Assembly (NCBI GenBank): GCA_015698045.1
Contig: BLAL01000053.1
Location: forward strand, 1,428,501-1,492,500
Origin: Rhizophagus clarus
Taxonomy: Eukaryota; Glomeromycota; Glomeromycetes; Glomerales; Glomeraceae
Direction of reading: 5' to 3'
Length of the DNA stretch: 64,000 nt
Shown: positions 58,501-64,000 of the stretch, in pieces
How positions within the stretch are numbered: position 1 is the stretch's first letter
Layout of the letters: every line of letters starts with the position of its first letter
The notes under the pieces: generated by a model
Databases searched by the model: none
The model's input: the letters and a program-made list of their open reading frames with translations, nothing else
Told to the model about the DNA's origin: nothing
Program-made: the position numbers and the translations under genes

Positions 58501-58529
58501 TACAAATACACCAAAGTTTGCAAGTTTTA

Positions 58530-59367
58530 TCACAAGACGAACCAATCTTTTTGTAAATAAGAAATTTTCTCAAAGAAATCAAACAAAATATTTGAAATAG
58601 TTATCAGTAAAAAAAACAACTTATTTAAAATAATTATTAATAAAAGAAACAAATTATTTAAAATAATTATTAGTAAAGAAATAAATGGAGTTGCATATAT
58701 AAGGAAACCTAAAATACAGCTTATAAATCTTGCATTACATGCAATTTTAACATTCTCTGGTAAATCATAATTGTATTTACAATTAAAAGGGATTTCACCA
58801 AGATTAAAATATAGACATGATATAAGTCTCGACCCGGCTATTAAATGTATATGTATGTTTATAGGTTAGTTATTTGCATGTATAGTAAGTGGAATAATAA
58901 TTAAAATTATTAATTATTAATTACCAATCAAACTATAAGTCGCACTAAATATAGCGATACCCCTGTTAATTGTAATAAATTATTTAATAAAGTAAATGGA
59001 TGCATAACAAAAATCAATTTATTCATACTCACAAAAAGCCATAAAATAATTCTTTATTGTTATTGAATTCACGTGGTAAAACACATACTAGAAATTAATG
59101 TAATTTTTTCAATTATCTAAAACTATAAAAACAAGTGCATGTCAGTGATATTTTAACTTACCACACATTATTAAAATATTACAAGTAAAATAGCTATTAT
59201 TAGATTATATTTAATTATTAACGTTAATATATTTAAATTAAAATACGTAAAAATATATATGAAATTGCTTACAAAAAGTCTGTATATGTTATAAAAGAAG
59301 TTGTTACGTTTACTTTATGGTCATTATAATCTCCAATTTTATGTAAAGCTACTAAATACCAGATTTC

Positions 59368-59398
<31 letters not shown>

Positions 59399-59518
59399 AA
59401 ATATTTAATTTAAATAAATTATTAAGAAAAATATATTATAAGTCTCAATACCTGTAGCAATACATATAATCGAATAAAGAAAACAGAAGGTTTTTAGAAC
59501 AATATTATGAGCAGTCAT
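58530..59518 (-). CDS. six-exon small membrane protein, copy C (apparently intact)
   Basis: Exons on the minus strand: 59518-59452, 59366-59273, 59193-59162, 59087-59033, 58962-58925 and 58837-58530. All introns are GT-AG and all phases (1, 2, 1, 2, 1) fit, giving 594 nt and 197 residues. It starts MTAHNIVLKTFCFLYSIICI, a hydrophobic segment that could be a signal anchor. Further hydrophobic stretches come around YFTCNILIMCVCVL, GIAIFSATYSLI and the FISCILGFLIYAT-LLIIIL region, so about four membrane segments are likely. Between them lies the conserved GEIPFNCKYNYDLPENVKIA. I know no name for it. Support for the model comes from the partial copy at the right edge, which has the same exon 5 and 6 borders. 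The last exon has a threefold 33-bp repeat. Confidence 0.7.
58575..58673 (-). repeat. 33-bp coding repeat, three copies, in copy C
   Basis: Three in-frame units of 11 codons (LIIILNNLFLL, LIIILNKLFFL, LITISNILFDF) lie in the last exon of the membrane gene. The copy at 63574 has no such repeat at the matching place, so the expansion is private to copy C and lengthens the last hydrophobic stretch. Confidence 0.85.
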
Positions 59519-60062
59519 GGTTTATTTAACAATTTGGTACAAAATTTATCTTCATAAAATGTTTATGCTTGTAAAAATTTTCGCAATTTATACTGTAAAA
59601 GCTATATATACTGCGGAGCGGGTTTGGAATCAGGTTAGTTTTCTCTTTTGGCAAGCACCACATGAAATTTGTCACGTGTGTCACATCTCATTTTTACCAA
59701 ATGAAGAATTTTACCAAGAGAGGAAATAAAATAATAGGATCCTGGCGCAATAGCATTTCATTTACTCAAAATGATCTGATCATTGAACAACTCAAATGAT
59801 ATGAATGATTTGCCTAATCCTTCGTCATAATCATAACTCTTGGCATCTGTCATTTGGATCATTTGTGAAACCAAATGACACAAATGACACAAATGACACA
59901 AGTCATTTGAATTCGGATTATTTAAACTATTTATCGTTGTTAAAATTCTGAAGTCATATATTACAATCAAACAGAAATTTAAATTGGGAAATGAAATTGC
60001 ATCTGAGAGTGTCATATAGAATAATTTTCTATGCTTGTAAAAGTGAATAAGTTGACTTTGAA
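59519..60062. other. upstream of copy C, no gene seen
   Basis: The plus frame at 59517-59729 and the minus frame at 59758-60087 have no motif I can name. A tandem of ACAAATGACAC units lies at about 59873-59902, close to the CATTTGAAT/ATTCAAATG words that recur at 60.2 and 61.7 kb. Confidence 0.4.
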
Positions 60063-61130
60063 ATAAATCGACTAATGTGAAATTCAATGGACTATAAAAT
60101 ATTAGATAAAAATTATAAATAAATTAAATTAATAACCACTAAATATACATATTAGCTGGTTTGCTGGGTCATTTTTATACATTTTATTTCTTGGGACTTT
60201 CAAAATATTTGAGTTTCAAATGACAAATAATATATGTCTTACCATTTGAATAATTCAAACACGTAATGGGTCCAAGGCACCAAGCGCAGTTTTTTTTATG
60301 TGCATGTTGAAAAATGTGTAACCACATGTTCATGTGTATCATTTAAATGAAATAATTTTTTTTTTCTATTTCTGCCCTATGTAAAATTCGTTCCAAACAG
60401 GCTAATCACATTGATTGGTCATTTTACCTATGCAAGTAAATCGTGTGTGAAACAAATTTTCTTGGATGTATATAAATAATATAATCCTTGTAGACTTGAC
60501 GATATTTGTTTAGAAATTGTTCAAATTTTATAATATTTTTGTACGAATTTTTGTATTATTGCCAGTTTGGCACAAATTTAGCACAACCGTTTTTTCATAG
60601 TGTACGCTCGCTCCACACTTTTTTCTCATTAATAATATTATTTTCCTTAGTAATCAAATATAAATTAAAGGCCACCTAGGATAACAAGATTTAAAAAACT
60701 TTCACTAACTTCATCTCGATTTAACGAAGTCTCCACAGGTCGAAAATATGGCTTACATAATAAGTATAGCCATAATCATACCATATGTTTAATGAATCCA
60801 AATCATAAGAAATAATAATGTATAAATGTTGAACCAGTAAGAGTGCCGGATTAGAATTGTGTTAGGGTTAAAATTGATTAAAGTTAGGGTTAGAGTTGAG
60901 TATTATTAGTGTTAAATTGGATTAGATTAACAGGCCCAAAGGCCAATAATCTTTGCTGTAGAAACTAGATTATTTATCAATTTTGTAAGTGAATCTAAAT
61001 TTGTATTGTCGAATATAATCTATATAATCTTTATATCATGTTACAGATGTTAGATTTTTTTAGTATAATTTATTAGAGCACAAATAATAATGTATGTATT
61101 TCTATGAATTTAAATAAATTTATTTATTTT
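60063..61130. repeat. duplicated non-coding block, copy 1
   Basis: Matches 61460-62350 in the same orientation. Shared parts include AATTATAAATAAWTTRAATT, CCACCTARGATAACAAGATT, TTCACTAACTTCATCTCGAT and GGATTAGAATTGTGTTARG. Copy 1 also contains the miniature element at 60498-60602, which copy 2 lacks. No gene is seen. Confidence 0.75.
60498..60602. mobile_element. short inverted-repeat element, copy 2
   Basis: Related to 28788-28935: both carry GACGATATTTGTTTAGAAAT-like and GTTTGRCACAAATTTA sequences and end in a GAAAAAA-type terminus. It is present in duplicated block 1 but absent from block 2, which suggests it inserted after the duplication. Confidence 0.5.
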
Positions 61131-61459
61131 AAATTATACACATTTTTTACGTATCCCTGCATTTTGCGCAGTTGCGTAGAAAATAAATCTAATAAATTAA
61201 TATATATGTTAGTATTGAAAAAAAATATTAAACTTGTTAGTATAACATGAGAATTTTCACGTTTCAAATTTACTATAAAATCTAAACTATAATGTTATCA
61301 AATTTTTAACACTATAACATAAACTTTTGAAACAAAATTTTAAAGGGAGATATTTTTAAATTTATTTTATTTGTTACATGTTAAAATATAATTAAATAAT
61401 CTACCAAATACTTAATTGTGTTTAGTTTATATATAAATAACTGTATAAGTTAATATTGA
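61131..61459. repeat. spacer also repeated near 63.3 kb
   Basis: About 61250-61420 matches 63265-63470 (TATAATGTTATCAAATTT, AACATTTGAAACAA-like, AAAATATAATTAAATAATCT). It links this non-coding duplication to the region 3' of membrane gene copy D. Confidence 0.6.
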
Positions 61460-62350
61460 AATGAATCAATCAATGTGAAAGTCAATGAATTTTAAAATAA
61501 TGGATAAAAATTATAAATAATTTGAATTAATAACTACTAAATATGCATGTTGCCTGGTTAGCTGAGTCTTTTTTTATATATTTTGTTTCTTCACTTTAAG
61601 TTGATAAATAGAAACTTTTAAGATATTTAATATTTACCAAATGAACTTAAATAACCTGTCATTTGAGTTTCAAATGACAAATGACAAATGACTTATCATT
61701 TGAACCATTCATCATTCTACAAAAATGGGCTTAAGGTATATTTTATATTATACATAATAAAATGAATCGTATTCTGCTTATCATGGTCCAATGTTGCATT
61801 GAAAAATGTATAATCACATGGTCAAGTGTACAATCATTTAGACTATTTTGATTGAAAAAAACCTTTTTTATTTCTATTCTCGCTCATGTACATCCGCTTC
61901 ACACTTTCTCTACTCATTTTCTCATTAAATAATTCTCATTCCTTGCTAAATCATCAAAAAGACCACCTAAGATAACAAGATTTAAAGGACCTTCACTAAC
62001 TTCATCTCGATATAACAAAGTCTAAACCAAAAGAAATAATATTGTGCGTGTAAATGTACAGCTAGTAAGAATGTCGGATTAGAATTGTGTTAAGATTAAG
62101 ATCGATTAAGGTTTAATGTTAGGATTATATTAGAGTTTGGGATTAGTGTTAAGTTAGATTAAATTAACAGATCAAAAGACCAAAATAATGCTTACTGTAG
62201 GAACTCGATTATTTTATCAAGTTTTAAGTAAATCCAAGTTTGTATTAATCTTTAATTTACGTTAAGATATTAGATATTTTGCAACATAATTTATAAATGG
62301 AGTGCACAAATAATACTAGTACAAGCTATGAATTTAAATAAATTTATTAA
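61460..62350. repeat. duplicated non-coding block, copy 2
   Basis: Second copy of 60063-61130. The GTTAGGGTTA words of copy 1 (about 60862-60892) are changed here to GTTAAGATTA-type sequences, so the telomere-like look is not conserved. No gene is seen. Confidence 0.75.
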
Positions 62351-63573
62351 ATTTTTATACCATATATAAAAATAACAACACTTTATATATATATATAATA
62401 AATTAATATATGTGGTATTATCAAAAAAAAATATTAAAACTTTTTTTTTTAAAAAATCTAAATATTTAAGTATATTGCTACAACTCAATTTAACGCTGTT
62501 TGATTTATGCCGATATACAACGATATACAATGACTTCTGATACAACATGGTGATTGGTGTGATTTGGCCGATTAATATCGATATGGATGACGAGTTACAT
62601 GGTGATGATGAACATTTATTATGTAATTTTATTTATTTTTAGTATTATTTACTAATATTAGTAATTACAATTTTCTTAATTTGTATTTTTAATAGCATTG
62701 TGTATTTTATTGTAACACTCGATAAACAATCAGTAGCAATTAGCATAATAGTAATTCGCGTAGTGACTTATGGTGATAATCATCTCTAAATTCACTAATT
62801 GATAGTCACATTTGCCATTCGTCACAAATGACGATTATGGTTGTTGATGTAATGTATTGCTAGATCTTGATAGAAAAAAGAAATGAAAAATTGTTATAAA
62901 AGAGAAGTGAATTGCTGATAGTAAAAGAGAATGAGAGCAACTGATAATATGCATGATTATAAAACCACCCCTTTTACTTCCCTTTTTGCTATTCACCTAC
63001 TGGTGTTTATAAAATATACATTGTTTCTGTCGCATAATATCGCGTTGTTTTACTTGTATTAACAATTTTTGTTTATGTTGTTCGTGACATCGAATTATAG
63101 CCGATTGTAGACGTATTGTATTGTTCGACAATTCTTAACATTATGAATTGAAGTAGTCGCCAAAATACTAGCTTAAAGGGGTATAATTGTGATAACAACC
63201 GGAATTAATCTAATCTGTTACCATTGTGCTAGCAACGAGCCAAAGAACAATCAGTAACAATATTATGAGATTTTCACATATCACATTTCATTACTATAAA
63301 ATCTTAGATATAATGTTATCAAATTTAACATAATTACGTAAACATTTGAAACAATAAATTGGATATAAAAAGATTCTAATTTTTTGAAGAGAGAGATATT
63401 TCTAATAATTATTTAAATTTGTTTTATTTGCTATACATTAAAATATAATTAAATAATCTATCAATAACTACTTTCAGCATTCAAGGCGTACTAACTATCC
63501 ATCAAATTGACAATTTCACCCACTGAATTTTACAATCTTGTACAACATTATGTTAAAACTTTCAGGTGATTTA
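62351..63573. other. intergenic, no gene seen
   Basis: AT-rich; a short frame at 62291-62548 has no motif. A stretch of related words (GTGATGATGAAC, GACTTATGGTGATAATC, CAAATGACGATTATGG) around 62600-62850 has no clear structure. From about 63265 the sequence repeats 61250-61420. Confidence 0.4.
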
Positions 63574-64000
63574 TTACAAGACAAACAAATTTCTTTGCAA
63601 GTGATAAGAAATTAAGTCATGTTCAGAAAAGAATATTTCTAAAAGAAATATTATTGAAGGAACCAACGGAGATACAAATAAAGTAAAATCTAAAATGCAA
63701 CTTATAAATCTTGCTTTACATGCAATTTTAACATTCTCCGGTAAATCGTAATTAAAATTACAATTAAAAGGAATTTCTCCAAGGTTCATGCGTGTAATTA
63801 AATATCTGGCCCCAACTGTTAATGCATATATTTTTATAAGTTACTTACGTATATAATAAGTGAAACAATTAAATTATTATTTATAATTACCGATCAAACT
63901 GTAGCCCGCACTCATAGCAGGAGCCCTATTATTTGTAGAATTTCTAATAAATTAATTATATATGATAAATATTAAGTTCATTTATACTCACATCAAAAGA
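63574..64000 (-). CDS. six-exon small membrane protein, copy D (partial, cut by window edge)
   Basis: Minus-strand exons 6 (63815-63574), 5 (63925-63891) and the 3' end of exon 4 (64000-63992) are present, with GT-AG introns in the same phases as copy C. Across the joins it reads LLMAPAMSAGYSLI, then VGARYLITRMNLGEIPFNC and FNYDLPENVKIACKARFISC, then a hydrophobic stretch and a shorter tail ending LQRNLFVL. Copy C has LGIAIFSATYSLI and the same GEIPFNC and YDLPENVKIAC core. The two copies differ in many codons while keeping frame and splice sites, which supports both as real genes. The start lies beyond the window. Confidence 0.7.

Noticed and set aside
60862..60892. TTAGGG-like words suggesting an internal telomere repeat
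   Set aside because: Only two separated units, and the duplicate block at 62.07-62.15 kb has different words in their place.

Overview
The window looks like nuclear DNA of an arbuscular mycorrhizal fungus of the Rhizophagus type (Glomeromycotina). The reasons are very AT-rich intergenic DNA, short GT-AG introns of about 30-260 bp, a massively expanded BTB-BACK-TLDc family, a relic resembling Crinkler-type NTPases, the tail of a non-LTR retrotransposon, and many short inverted-repeat elements. The species call is inferred from gene content and style; no database search was possible.

Layout. 1-6.3 kb holds repeats, a 50-bp near-perfect palindrome and a decayed NTPase gene on the minus strand (1.5-3.06 kb). 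6.3-21.1 kb is a minus-strand tandem array of BTB-BACK-TLDc genes. Three are intact (starts at 7808, 10361 and 21101), one carries an 11-bp frameshift deletion (start 12921), one is clearly dead (16956-18427), and there are several relics. 24.3-39.9 kb is a plus-strand array of five intact relatives (starts at 24281, 26373, 29273, 33119 and 38420) plus relics at 30.9-32.0 kb. The two arrays point away from each other across a gene-poor 3-kb centre (21.1-24.3 kb). 42.9-48.8 kb holds two further, more divergent minus-strand members. Between them, on the plus strand, lies an unrelated three-exon gene with a repeated charged tail. Every intact BTB-TLDc gene is split by one phase-2 intron at the same place, the end of the BTB core.

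49-64 kb has no large open frame, but exon-by-exon reading reveals a second gene family. These are minus-strand genes of six small exons (32-94 nt, then a long last exon) encoding a protein of about 197 residues with around four membrane segments. One copy looks intact (58530-59518), one runs off the right edge (63574-64000), and two are decayed (about 51290-52507 and 49940-50430). A hAT-like miniature element sits inside exon 4 of one decayed copy. Retrotransposon debris, another hAT-like element, a palindromic element and duplicated non-coding blocks fill the rest.

No operon-like or pathway logic is visible. The picture is birth and death of tandem duplicates: copied promoters, frameshifts, lost splice sites, and one patch of the TLDc domain where sister genes differ much more than elsewhere. 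The BTB-BACK-TLDc proteins are plausibly adaptor-type proteins (BTB and BACK are known in CUL3 ligase adaptors), but their partners cannot be read from sequence.
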